A DNA stretch of 64,000 nt from positions 3,062,936 through 3,126,935 of the forward strand of contig NZ_KI911563.1 in the NCBI RefSeq assembly GCF_000515335.1, written 5' to 3'. Position 1 is the first letter of the stretch; each line of letters starts with the position of its first letter. Positions 34,288 through 42,676 of the stretch are shown here, piece after piece. The stretch is from Cohnella panacarvi Gsoil 349 (lineage in GTDB: Bacteria; Bacillota; Bacilli; Paenibacillales; Paenibacillaceae). A program made the position numbers and the translations under genes. Under the pieces are notes generated by a model. The model worked only from the letters and a program-made list of their open reading frames with translations, ran no database searches and was not told the DNA's origin.

Positions 34288-36465
34288 ATGACGCAAGCGT
34301 CGCCGCGCCAATGGATGACGGAAGAGATCGTCCGTCAGGCGAATTGGCTTATATCGCGCATGACGCTCGAGGAGAAAGTCGGGCAAATGACGCAATACGA
34401 TTGGGGCTTCAACCCGATCAACCCGGAGACGGGCGTATCGCAGCGGGATGTGCTGCGCGAGGAAATCCGTCAAGGACGCGTCGGTTCGGTCTTCAACTTG
34501 TCAGGCGCCGTGGAAGCGAATGAGTTGCAGAAGCTGATACAAGACCATACACGGCAACGCATTCCGCTGTTGATCGGCCGCGACGTCATTCACGGGTATA
34601 AGACGGTGTTCCCGATCCCGCTGGCGCAGGCGTCCGCTTGGAATCCGGAGATCGCGCGCCGGACGTCGGAAGCCGCATCGCGGGAGTCGATGGCCGACGG
34701 CGTCGCGTGGGTGTTCGCGCCGATGATCGATATTAGCCGAGACCCCAGGTGGGGACGCATCGCCGAGAGCATCGGCGAAGACCCGTTGCTGACGTCCGAA
34801 TACGCGAAGGCTTGGGTAGAAGGCTCGCAGGTGGCTGACGGAGTAGGCCAAAGCACGGCCAGCTGTCCGAAGCACTATGCGGGATACGGACTGGCGGAAG
34901 CAGGACGCGACTACAATACGGTCGATCTGTCGGACCGCGTGCTCCGCGAGGTGATCCTTCCGCCATTCCGCGAAGCGGTGGAGGCGGGAGCGCTCAGCAT
35001 CATGGCTTCGTTCAACGAAGTGAACGGCATCCCGGCATGCGCGAACGCTTACTTGCTGCGCGCGATATTGCGCGACGAATGGGGCTTCGAGGGCATCGTG
35101 GCGAGCGATTACAACGCGCTTCAAGAACTGCTCGTGCACGGCGTGGCCGGCAGCGAAGAGGAAGCCGCCGAGCTGAGCGTGCTGGCCGGCTGCGATATGG
35201 ACATGCACTCCGGCTTCTACATGCGGCATCTGCCGAAGCTCGTTCGCGAAGATCGAGTGCCGGAAAGCGTGATCGACGAGTCGGTACGCCGCATTCTCGC
35301 GGTTAAGATCAAGCTTGGCTTGATCGAGCAGCCTTTCGTGCGAATTCCGTCGCCGGAGGAGTCCGCGTCCGCGCGCGCTTCGTTCGCCGAGCTGGCGCGC
35401 GAATCGGCCAGGGAATCGATCGTCCTGCTGCGCAACGAAGAGCAAGTGCTGCCTTTGAGCAAGGATATCGTCAACATCGCGGTTATCGGTCCGCTCGCCG
35501 ACAATAATAAGGATCCGCTCGGCTGCTGGGCGTTCGACGGCAATCCGTCCGACGTCGTCAGCTTGCTGGCGGGGATTCGCCAAACGGCCGGGGCCGGCGC
35601 GAGAGTGCACTATTCGGAAGGCTGCGCGATCGACTCCGAGGACGTCGTCGGGATCGAAGCGGCAGTCGCCGCCGCGCGGCAAGCGGACGTCGTCGTTGTT
35701 GCGCTCGGCGAAGCGCTCGAGATGAGCGGCGAATCGCGTTCCCGCACCTCGCTCGATCTGCCGGGCGCGCAGCGCAGGCTGGTCGAAGCGGTTGCCGGAA
35801 CCGGCAAGCCGATCGCGGCCGTACTGCTGAGCGGCCGTCCGCTCGCGCTGCCGTGGTTGCAGGAGCACGCATCGGCGATCGTCCAAGCGTGGCATCTCGG
35901 CGTGCAGAGCGGCAACGCGATCGCCGACGTCCTGTTCGGCGACTATAACCCAAGCGGCCGCTTGCCGGTTACGTTCCCGCACAACGTCGGACAAGTGCCG
36001 ATCTATTACTACCGCAAGAAGACAGGCCGACCGCCGGCCGGCGTCTATTCGTCCTACTATATCGACTCGACGACGGAGCCGCTGTATCCGTTCGGCTACG
36101 GTCTGAGCTATACGCGATTCGAATACGGCTCCGTTACGACCGATCGCTCGTCGATGAAGGCCGATGAGAGTCTGGAACTGTCGGTGAGGGTGACGAATGC
36201 CGGGGATCGCGCCGGCGAGGAAACCGTGCAGCTTTACGTACGCGATGAGGTGGCAAGCGTGACTCAACCGCTGAAGAAGCTGATCGGTTTCCGCAAAGTC
36301 CGGTTGGCGCCGGGAGAGTCCGCGAGCGCGACGTTCCAAGTAAGCGCGGACAGCTTGGCGATCATCGACAAGAATGGGAAGCGGACGGTCGAGCCGGGCG
36401 ATTTCACGCTCTATGTCGGCCCGAACTCGAGCGTAGGACAATCGGCTAAGATCAAGGTGGAATAA
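34288..36465 (+). CDS. bglX: Glycoside hydrolase family 3 beta-glucosidase
   Basis: 725 residues with the BglX layout: catalytic TIM-barrel (about 30-330), alpha/beta sandwich (about 375-590, with RESIVLLRNEEQVLPL) and C-terminal fibronectin-III-like domain (about 640-720). The nucleophile is D274 in GIVASDYNALQEL, and SCPKHYAGYG and RDPRWGRIAESIGEDP are family motifs. No signal peptide is present, so it hydrolyses beta-linked oligosaccharides after import. GAGGAGG lies upstream; ATG at 34288 is chosen over TTG at 34282 (four bases from the site), though either could work. A probable sugar-responsive operator lies before it. Confidence 0.94.
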   Translation: MTQASPRQWMTEEIVRQANWLISRMTLEEKVGQMTQYDWGFNPINPETGVSQRDVLREEIRQGRVGSVFNLSGAVEANELQKLIQDHTRQRIPLLIGRDVIHGYKTVFPIPLAQASAWNPEIARRTSEAASRESMADGVAWVFAPMIDISRDPRWGRIAESIGEDPLLTSEYAKAWVEGSQVADGVGQSTASCPKHYAGYGLAEAGRDYNTVDLSDRVLREVILPPFREAVEAGALSIMASFNEVNGIPACANAYLLRAILRDEWGFEGIVASDYNALQELLVHGVAGSEEEAAELSVLAGCDMDMHSGFYMRHLPKLVREDRVPESVIDESVRRILAVKIKLGLIEQPFVRIPSPEESASARASFAELARESARESIVLLRNEEQVLPLSKDIVNIAVIGPLADNNKDPLGCWAFDGNPSDVVSLLAGIRQTAGAGARVHYSEGCAIDSEDVVGIEAAVAAARQADVVVVALGEALEMSGESRSRTSLDLPGAQRRLVEAVAGTGKPIAAVLLSGRPLALPWLQEHASAIVQAWHLGVQSGNAIADVLFGDYNPSGRLPVTFPHNVGQVPIYYYRKKTGRPPAGVYSSYYIDSTTEPLYPFGYGLSYTRFEYGSVTTDRSSMKADESLELSVRVTNAGDRAGEETVQLYVRDEVASVTQPLKKLIGFRKVRLAPGESASATFQVSADSLAIIDKNGKRTVEPGDFTLYVGPNSSVGQSAKIKVE

Positions 36466-36625
36466 GCGAATACGGCGTCGTGCCTCCCGGAGCGGGCTCT
36501 CATCCGGGGAGATTAGCGCACGAACGCGCGGCCGCAACGCTGGCGAACACTCCGGCGCAATCTTGGATGACCTTCCGCGGAATAAGCCACAATAGGCTTA
36601 TGTTACGGCAAAGGAGGGCATCTGG

Positions 36626-36712
36626 GTGTCGAAGCAGCAAGGCCATGGAGCCAAGAACACGCGAACGAAATCGTCCGACAAAAAAGGCAACTCCTCCGGC
36701 AACAATCACTAA
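36626..36712 (+). CDS. Small 28-residue basic hydrophilic protein
   Basis: GTG at 36626 is seven bases after a strong AAGGAGGG site, and the frame ends in TAA 15 bases before a strong terminator. The product is rich in Lys, Ser, Asn and Gly (begins MSKQQGHGAKNTRT, ends GNSSGNNH), with no hydrophobic core, a composition like small spore proteins of Bacillales. The combination of site, frame and dedicated terminator supports a real gene, but homology cannot be judged at this length. Confidence 0.55.
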   Translation: MSKQQGHGAKNTRTKSSDKKGNSSGNNH

Positions 36713-36726
36713 TCGACAACCTGCGG

Positions 36727-36768
36727 AAAGCACCGCCGCCAAGCGCTATTGGCCGGTGCTTTTTTTTG
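36727..36768 (+). terminator. Rho-independent terminator
   Basis: Stem AAAGCACCG / CGGTGCTTT followed by a run of eight T in total, directly after the 28-residue ORF. Confidence 0.88.
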
Positions 36769-36929
36769 CTGGACTTTTCGGCTGGGATATCATTAGAATT
36801 TTTTCAATTTATTCTCATAAAGCGCGGTTTAGCCCGTCCCGACAAGCTATATCCCTCTCGTGGAAAAGATTAGGTTGCTAGATTGTGTGCTATCGTAGAG
36901 GCATACCAGTCATCCATGGAGGGATTCAC

Positions 36930-37658
36930 ATGACAGCACCTAAGCCTATTCTTAAACATATGATGGCTCTCGGCCTGTGCGCCGCTATCGGATTCGGAGC
37001 CGTCGGCGTCGGACAAGCCCAGTTTACTCCGAATGCTTCCGCAGCGACCAGCTACGAGACGAAGATCACTAGCGGCGTCAACCTTCGGGTCGGCCCGAGC
37101 ACAAGCTCTCGCGTCATCCGCACGATCGGGAGCGGAGAGATGGTACACGTCGTCGGGCAAGCAAACGCTTACTGGCTTCATGTGTTCGATAAGAAGGGCA
37201 ATAGCGGGTACATCTCGGCGGCGGATAAATATTCGACTTGGAACGGCCCAAGCACTACCGCGACCAGCAGCTCGAAAGCCAGCAAAGTGGTGAGCATCGC
37301 CAAGAGTTATCAGGGGCGCGTCCACTACTCCTACGGCGTTCGCAATCCGTCCAAATTGATATTCGATTGTTCTTCGTTCACGGAGTTCGTTTTCGCCAAA
37401 GTCGGCGTCGACCTAAAGTGGGGCACGAGCGCCCAGAAGAAACAAGGCTCTTACGTCAGCAAGGGTAATTTGCGCGCGGGAGACCTCGTCTTCTTCGACA
37501 CGAAGGGCAGCAACAACGGCGTCATCAACCACGTCGGCATCTACATGGGCAACGGCCAGATGATCCACAATACGCCTTCCAAGAACGGGATCGCGATCAA
37601 TTCGATCACTTCCGGTTATTGGTCCCAGCATTACGTCACGGGACGCCGCGTACTGTAA
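36930..37658 (+). CDS. Secreted SH3b-NlpC/P60 peptidoglycan endopeptidase
   Basis: 242 residues. A signal peptide ends near PNASAA (about residue 38), an SH3b domain covers about 42-105 (GVNLRVGPSTSSRVIRTIGSGEMVHVV), then comes a Ser/Thr linker and an NlpC/P60 domain (about 120-242). The catalytic Cys is C147 in FDCSSFTEFVF, and the catalytic His is H201 in NHVGIYMGNGQMIH. It should cut gamma-D-glutamyl-diamino-acid bonds in cell-wall stem peptides. ATG at 36930 has GGAGGG upstream. It is monocistronic, with a terminator downstream. Confidence 0.94.
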   Translation: MTAPKPILKHMMALGLCAAIGFGAVGVGQAQFTPNASAATSYETKITSGVNLRVGPSTSSRVIRTIGSGEMVHVVGQANAYWLHVFDKKGNSGYISAADKYSTWNGPSTTATSSSKASKVVSIAKSYQGRVHYSYGVRNPSKLIFDCSSFTEFVFAKVGVDLKWGTSAQKKQGSYVSKGNLRAGDLVFFDTKGSNNGVINHVGIYMGNGQMIHNTPSKNGIAINSITSGYWSQHYVTGRRVL

Positions 37659-37680
37659 GCCGCATATTCCGCAAGATCAG

Positions 37681-37707
37681 AGAGGCTGCCGAACCGGCAG
37701 CCTCTTT
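37681..37707 (+). terminator. Rho-independent terminator
   Basis: Perfect stem AGAGGCTGCCG / CGGCAGCCTCT then TTG, after the NlpC/P60 gene. Confidence 0.85.
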
Positions 37708-37791
37708 GTCTGGATCGACCCGGGTATCCGCCGTGCCGTTCCGCGGCGCGGAGTAGTAATCTATCCCGAGTCGCGCGGAGGTGAAGATGTT

Positions 37792-38556
37792 ATGCCTAGG
37801 AAGAGCAGAAGTTTATCGGTCAAGAGCAAGTGGACCAAGACGAAATGGTTGCTGTCGGACCGAGCCGTGAGACGGTTCGTTCCCGAGACGAAGCTGTTTA
37901 GCCGGACGTCGCTGCAGAAGATGACAAGGCGTTATAGAATGGTGTATTTCAAACCGACGGGCGGCACGGGCGGGAACGGGATCGCTCGGATCGTGCGGAT
38001 ATCCTCCGGACGGTTCAACGTTCGGAAAGATTGGAGAACGACGAAGGCGACCTCCGTCGGTTCTTTGTACGTCCGACTAAAGCGGATTGCCCGCGGACGG
38101 AGCTACTTGCTTCAGAGAGGCGTTCATTTGCGGTCTTCCGGCGGCCGGCCGTTCGATATACGAGTGACGTTGCAGAAGGCGCGCAAGGGCCGTTGGGTGC
38201 CGACCGTCATGTTCGTTAAGCTTGGCAAGCCAGGTAAAGTCGTAACGAATTACCATTCCGGGGGCAAGCTCGCGCTGCTCGGACCGACGCTGCGGCGCGC
38301 GGGTTTCGGAGAATCCCGGATCGGCGGCTATAAACGGCAATTGAAGCTTCTAGGCTTGCACACGGCCCGTTGCTTCAACCGGCGAAGCTCAAGGTTCAAG
38401 GAGCTCGGACTGGATGTCGCGATCGATCGCGGAGGAAGGCTGTGGATTCTGGAGGTCAATACGCGTCCTGGAATTAGCGCCTTAAAGTCGCTTCGCGACA
38501 AAAGCCTATACCGGACGATGATGAAGTACGCGAGGAGTTACGGAAGAATGCGATAA
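37792..38556 (+). CDS. YheC/YheD-type ATP-grasp protein (endospore coat-associated)
   Basis: 254 residues, shorter than full YheC/D proteins (about 360-450), with a very basic N-terminus. The ATP-grasp core is visible as MVYFKPTGGTGGNGIARIVR, YLLQRGV, PFDIRVTLQK and the metal-binding end LGLDVAIDRGGRLWILEVNTRPG. Family members are linked to the spore coat in Bacillus, and the ligated substrate is unknown. GGAGGTG precedes the ATG. It is flanked by terminators on both sides. Confidence 0.87.
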   Translation: MPRKSRSLSVKSKWTKTKWLLSDRAVRRFVPETKLFSRTSLQKMTRRYRMVYFKPTGGTGGNGIARIVRISSGRFNVRKDWRTTKATSVGSLYVRLKRIARGRSYLLQRGVHLRSSGGRPFDIRVTLQKARKGRWVPTVMFVKLGKPGKVVTNYHSGGKLALLGPTLRRAGFGESRIGGYKRQLKLLGLHTARCFNRRSSRFKELGLDVAIDRGGRLWILEVNTRPGISALKSLRDKSLYRTMMKYARSYGRMR

Positions 38557-38566
38557 ACGGCAACGG

Positions 38567-38596
38567 AAAGCCGCCCAATAGCAAGGGCGGCTTTTC
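38567..38596 (+). terminator. Rho-independent terminator
   Basis: Stem AAAGCCGCCC / GGGCGGCTTT with an 8-base loop, then TCTT, after the YheC/D-type gene. Confidence 0.85.
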
Positions 38597-38678
38597 TTAC
38601 GCAATCCTAATCCGAATTTAATATGCGGTTAACATAGGTTCGTTACGATGGGGAAAATAGGACAAGGGGGCAATCGTA

Positions 38679-38951
38679 ATGGCGACGATGATGACGATGA
38701 TGACGATGCAAAGACAGGAACCGGCAACCATGCCCGAATACCGGCTCAGCGACAGCGAGACGATGCAAAACAAACTAACGTACCAAATTCGCACCGGCAA
38801 CCTCGGCATCGGCGACTTGGACCGGCTGCAGCAACAATGCACGAGCGAGCTTCACCAACTCCGCTCCGAACTTGACGATCTACTGCGGGAGCTGCGTGTC
38901 ATCTCCGATCGGCTCGGCGGACGTGACAACAGGTTTAGCATCGCTGCCTAA
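38679..38951 (+). CDS. Small coiled-coil protein, function unknown
   Basis: 90 residues. The N-terminus is a run of Met/Thr (MATMMTMMTMQ) from an ATG-rich repeat; the C-terminal half is a strongly amphipathic helix (LDRLQQQCTSELHQLRSELDDLLRELRVISDRLGG). AAGGGGGC lies upstream of ATG 38679; ATG 38706 is an alternative that drops the Met/Thr run. An overlapping frame from 38648 would give a poly-Asp peptide and is judged the shadow. I do not recognise the family. Confidence 0.6.
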   Translation: MATMMTMMTMQRQEPATMPEYRLSDSETMQNKLTYQIRTGNLGIGDLDRLQQQCTSELHQLRSELDDLLRELRVISDRLGGRDNRFSIAA

Positions 38952-39009
38952 GAAGGCCGTGGTGCTTTTTTTATTGCATGCATGAGGCGGAACGGGGTGA
39001 GGCGAGGCG

Positions 39010-39193
39010 AATAACAGCGAATCGATAGTTATTATTCGGGTAAACTAGGGAATCGAGAAAATAACGTCAAAACGACAGTTATTCCGCGACAATAGCGGGA
39101 GTTGACCGGTTCAGGATTGATATAGCCGCAAATCGTTGTTATTCTGCGATCGTGACACCGTGGTAGACGAAATAACAGCAAATCGTTGTTATT
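39010..39193 (+). repeat. Four copies of an AATAAC...GTTATT imperfect palindrome
   Basis: Units at 39010-39033, 39060-39083, 39122-39143 (left arm eroded) and 39171-39193. Each has the arms AATAAC and GTTATT around a core like AGCAAATCGTT, with starts 49-62 bases apart. The 258-base gap around them holds no frame or ribosome binding site. The layout resembles dispersed REP/MITE-like intergenic palindromes. Confidence 0.75.
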
Positions 39194-39209
39194 ATCCTGT
39201 TTCCCGAGC

Positions 39210-39653
39210 CTAGATTAGCGACTTTACGAATCGATAGCCAGTAATTTCATATCCGAGCTCCAAGTAAAACCGATGCGCTTCGTCTTTTCGGCCAAAGCCG
39301 CTAATCAAATAAGTACCGAGACACCCGAGATCCCTCGCTTTGTTCTCGGCGAACGCCATTAAGGCTTTCCCGATCCCTCTGCGTTTGGCGTCCGATCGGA
39401 CGACGACAATGCATATTTCGCCGTATCGACTAACTTCTCTAACGTTCTCCCTGATTCGGAATACGAGCACGCCCTGCACTTCTCCGCTCTGTTCAAAGAC
39501 GAATATGGAGTCCGATGTGCTGGAACGAACCATATCCAAGCGATTCTGCATGTCATCGGTGGAGATCGGCGCTCCGCTTAGCTCGTGCATCAATTCGCGA
39601 AGGGAAGGGGTATCGGGGTTCATGGCTTCTCGAATGACGTAATCCTGTCGCAT
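39210..39653 (-). CDS. GNAT-family N-acetyltransferase
   Basis: 147 residues. The acetyl-CoA site is ICIVVVRSDAKRRGIGKALMAFAENKARDLG (R/Q-x-x-G-x-G/A variant RRGIGKA), and the end GFGRKDEAHRFYLELGYEITGYRFVK is typical of the superfamily. The acceptor is unknown. GGAGAGGAG lies upstream. It follows the metallophosphoesterase gene by 26 bases on the same strand, so they are probably cotranscribed. Confidence 0.88.
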   Translation of the reverse strand: MRQDYVIREAMNPDTPSLRELMHELSGAPISTDDMQNRLDMVRSSTSDSIFVFEQSGEVQGVLVFRIRENVREVSRYGEICIVVVRSDAKRRGIGKALMAFAENKARDLGCLGTYLISGFGRKDEAHRFYLELGYEITGYRFVKSLI

Positions 39654-39679
39654 ATCGGCTCATCTCCTCTCCCGCTTGA

Positions 39680-40648
39680 TTACACCACTATTCGTTTTTT
39701 AAGCTGGACCATCATATCGCCGGTCGCTGGCGAGTGCGGCGGTTGATCTGTCATCAGAATGCCGTCCTCCAGTCGCATCCATGACTTGAACGCTCTTCCG
39801 TCCTCGTTTAACTCGATAATGCGAGCCCCTCTCGGGAAGCCGTCTCGGCCGTAGGCATTGAATCCGGTTGCCCTGCCATAGCAGAGCCGGATGCCGTGAA
39901 GCTCTCCCCAATAGTCGTTAACGTGGTCATGCCCCACGAACACCCCGCGTACGTCGCCTCTCTCCACGAAAGCATGGAACAGCCCCGAATTTATCCTGGC
40001 GCAGCCGACGCCCTCGTAGTTGTGCCCGTAAGCGCGGTGAAAGTCCCAAACCTCGTTAAACTCCGACAACGGAATATGGAAGAAAGCGATCGAAGGAATT
40101 GCCCGCCCGCCGCTCAGCTCTTCAAGTATCTTGGATTGCCCGACGTACCAGTCGATCTGATCGCGCTTGATCCACGCGGCGCCTCCGACGGAAGAAGGGG
40201 CGTAGCTGCCGGAGTCCAGCAAGTACAAGGCTGCAGCTGCATGACCGTGATCCGATGAGGCGTGAACGGTTAAGCAATAGTTACCGACTCCGCTAATCGA
40301 GTCCGGTCCCGGCTGCGCGAGACATCCGGGAAGCTGCCGCGCCAGCGCCATTAAGGCGCCGCGCGTTATGCCTTCTTCAGCGTCATGGTTGCCGAATACG
40401 AAAGCCCACGGAATTCCCCGCTCGATGGCGGCCGACACCGCTTGAACGAAAGCCTCCCCAGGGTGCCGGGATTGCTCGCAGTGAATCATATCTCCCGTGA
40501 AGACAGTAAGATCGGGAGCCTCGATAGCGAGAATCTCGTTCATTAAGTCCTTGCTCTGCATGTCTTCGGCGTCTCCGTTCTGCCAATGGATATCCGTGAA
40601 TTGCACGATCTTGAACGTTCCGTCCTGCCGAAATTTCAAAGGGTTCAT
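39680..40648 (-). CDS. Metallophosphoesterase (calcineurin-like, Dcr2-type)
   Basis: 322 residues. The five metal-binding blocks are present in order: FTDIHW (DxH), FTGDMIH (GDxxH), FGNHDAE (GNHD/E), FFHIPL, and VGHDHVNDYW (GHxH). It resembles the cytoplasmic phosphohydrolases related to yeast Dcr2. No signal peptide is present, and the substrate is unknown. AGGAGAG precedes the ATG. It is divergent from the LysR gene at 40780. Confidence 0.9.
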   Translation of the reverse strand: MNPLKFRQDGTFKIVQFTDIHWQNGDAEDMQSKDLMNEILAIEAPDLTVFTGDMIHCEQSRHPGEAFVQAVSAAIERGIPWAFVFGNHDAEEGITRGALMALARQLPGCLAQPGPDSISGVGNYCLTVHASSDHGHAAAALYLLDSGSYAPSSVGGAAWIKRDQIDWYVGQSKILEELSGGRAIPSIAFFHIPLSEFNEVWDFHRAYGHNYEGVGCARINSGLFHAFVERGDVRGVFVGHDHVNDYWGELHGIRLCYGRATGFNAYGRDGFPRGARIIELNEDGRAFKSWMRLEDGILMTDQPPHSPATGDMMVQLKKRIVV

Positions 40649-40779
40649 CGTCAGCTCTCCTGCCTCTATCGAATGCTCTCTTATGCTTACAAAATAATAC
40701 AGCGCATGACGGAATACTAATATATAATAGTGCTAAATTCATAAGTTAAACTAATCAATCAACGAAATGGGTGGCCGCG

Positions 40780-41679
40780 TTGAACCTGCATGCCCTGAGA
40801 GTGTTCTATTACGTCGCGCGAATCGGCAACGTTACCAAAGCGTCGGAAGAGCTGCATATCAGCCAACCGGCGGTGACCCAGCATATCCGTAAACTCGAGC
40901 AAGAGCTGGGAATCAAACTAGTGCATCCCGCAGGCAGAGGCGTGGGCATCACCTATGCCGGGGAAGAGCTGCATCGGATGGCCTCCAAATTGTTCGCGGT
41001 CGAACAGGAGATCGAGCATAGAATGAGAGACATCGCCGCAGGCAGAAGAGGAGAGCTGACGATTGCCGCGACCTATTTGCCGGCAACGGAGCTGCTTCCG
41101 AAGCATATTGCGACGTTCAAGGCGATCCATGACGAGATAACGATTAATGTCATGACCGGAAACAGCGAGGAAGCGTTCGAATTGATCCGCAATCAAACCG
41201 CCGAGCTTGCGATAATAGGAGGAGCGTGGGAACTGCCGAACATGCGGTGGGAGCACTTGATGGACGACGAGCTATGGTTCATCGTTCCTCCGGGACATCG
41301 GCTGGCGGGACGGGAGGTACCCTTGCAGGAGATGTTGGAGGAAACGTTCGTCATCCGGGAGGAAGGGAGCTCGACGCGCGAGCGGTTTATGTCCATGTGC
41401 CGCACGTACAACGTCAGGCAACCGAAGATCGGCATGCAGTTCAACGGGTTATCCGAGACGATTAAAGCCGTCAGCGCAGGTTATGGGGCAAATCTCATAT
41501 CGGCGATGGCAGTTAGAGATTTCGTGGAGCGAGGAGAAGTCGCGAGAGTATTCGTTCACAATATAGAGTTAGTGAGGCCGATCGCGCTCTGCACCGCCAC
41601 GAATACCTCCTTATCGCCGATAGCCGACGAGTTCGTGCGATTTATCAGCGATAGATTGCGGACAGGTAGTGATTTGTAA
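40780..41679 (+). CDS. LysR-family transcriptional regulator
   Basis: 299 residues from TTG 40780 (LNLHALRVFYYVARIGNVTKASEELHISQPAVTQHIRKLEQELG), the normal LysR opening; GGGTGG lies five bases before it. An in-frame GTG at 40771 would overlap that site. The effector domain spans about 90-290. It is divergent from the metallophosphoesterase/GNAT unit with 131 bases between, so control of that unit is possible. CysB/CysL-like features were not distinctive enough to name a ligand. Confidence 0.9.
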   Translation: MNLHALRVFYYVARIGNVTKASEELHISQPAVTQHIRKLEQELGIKLVHPAGRGVGITYAGEELHRMASKLFAVEQEIEHRMRDIAAGRRGELTIAATYLPATELLPKHIATFKAIHDEITINVMTGNSEEAFELIRNQTAELAIIGGAWELPNMRWEHLMDDELWFIVPPGHRLAGREVPLQEMLEETFVIREEGSSTRERFMSMCRTYNVRQPKIGMQFNGLSETIKAVSAGYGANLISAMAVRDFVERGEVARVFVHNIELVRPIALCTATNTSLSPIADEFVRFISDRLRTGSDL

Positions 41680-41685
41680 TGTTAC

Positions 41686-41706
41686 GGGCACCCTAATCGG
41701 GTGTCC
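41686..41706 (+). terminator. Weak hairpin terminator
   Basis: GGGCACCC / GGGTGTCC with a 5-base loop (one G-T pair) after the LysR gene, followed by TTGTT. Confidence 0.45.
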
Positions 41707-41787
41707 TTGTTAATGGTTTACCCGATAAACAAAGTCTGTTAGTCTAGAACAGTACATCCGAGAATCCGAGAGTTGGAGGGAACATCA

Positions 41788-42648
41788 ATGACCGAACAAG
41801 CGAAGAAAGTCGTCGTTACCGGCGGAAGCGGCATGCTGGGCAAGTGGGTCGTCAAGCATTTCGTGGAGCAAGGCTACGAGGTGTTGAACGTCGATACGCG
41901 CCAGCCGGAGGAGCAAATCTGTCCGACGCTGATCGTGGATCTTCAGGATTTAGGCCAAACGTATGGCGCGCTGTCAGGCGCGGATGCGGTTGTACATATG
42001 GCGGCGATTCCGCGGGCGGGGATGGTTCCGCCAGAGGTTACGTTCCGCAACAACGTCATGTCGACTTACAACGTTCTGGAAGCGGCATCGGGACTAGGCA
42101 TTAGGAAAGCGGTCATCGCTTCGAGCGAATCTTCGTACGGAATCTGTTTCGCCGTCCATCCGTTCGGCCCCCAGTACGTGCCGATGGATGAAGCGCACCC
42201 GCAGTTGCCGCAGGACAGCTACGGCTTGTCGAAGATCGTGAACGAGCAGACGGCGGATATGTTCCATCGCAGAACGGGCATCCAAGTCGTGTCGCTGCGG
42301 CTAGGCAACGTTATCCCGCCGGAGGGGTACGAGCGGTTCCCGTCGTGGATCAACAATCCGGAAGAGCGCGAGCGGATCTTGTGGAGCTATATTGATACTC
42401 GCGACGCGGCGGAAGCATGCCGCCTGGCTATCGAAGCGGAGGGGCTAGGCTCCGTGGCGCTTAACCTGGGTTCGGACGAGACGAGCATGGCGATTCCGAG
42501 CCGCGAGCTGATGGCCGCGCGTTATCCGGAAACGACGGACTTCCGCGCGTCGCTCGAGGGGCACGAAGCGTTGCTTAATAGCGAGAAAGCGATGAGGCTG
42601 CTCGGCTGGAAGCCGAAGTACAGATGGCGCGAACAGCTAGGCCAATAA
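41788..42648 (+). CDS. NAD-dependent epimerase/dehydratase family protein (extended SDR)
   Basis: 286 residues. NAD site VVTGGSGMLGKWVVKHF (GxxGxxG), AAIPRAG, catalytic Ser region VIASSESSYG and YGLSK (YxxxK) place it in the extended SDR group of nucleotide-sugar epimerases and uronate dehydrogenases. The substrate is unknown. GGAGGG precedes ATG 41788; TTG 41773 overlaps that site. The EamA gene follows 28 bases later, so the two likely form an operon, perhaps metabolising and exporting one compound. Confidence 0.9.
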   Translation: MTEQAKKVVVTGGSGMLGKWVVKHFVEQGYEVLNVDTRQPEEQICPTLIVDLQDLGQTYGALSGADAVVHMAAIPRAGMVPPEVTFRNNVMSTYNVLEAASGLGIRKAVIASSESSYGICFAVHPFGPQYVPMDEAHPQLPQDSYGLSKIVNEQTADMFHRRTGIQVVSLRLGNVIPPEGYERFPSWINNPEERERILWSYIDTRDAAEACRLAIEAEGLGSVALNLGSDETSMAIPSRELMAARYPETTDFRASLEGHEALLNSEKAMRLLGWKPKYRWREQLGQ

Positions 42649-42676
42649 ACGAATCCGGCGAAGCAGGTGCGCCATC

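Noticed and set aside
34501-36537. 678-codon frame on the minus strand opposite the GH3 gene
   Set aside because: Shadow of the GH3 gene caused by GC-rich codon use; Arg-rich with no domain and no start site.
36480-36881. 133-codon frame between the GH3 and NlpC/P60 genes
   Set aside because: It crosses the terminator at 36727 and overlaps the better supported 28-residue frame; no ribosome binding site.
39010-39193. CRISPR array made of the AATAAC palindromes
   Set aside because: Only four degenerate copies with unequal gaps and no cas genes; fits dispersed palindromes better.
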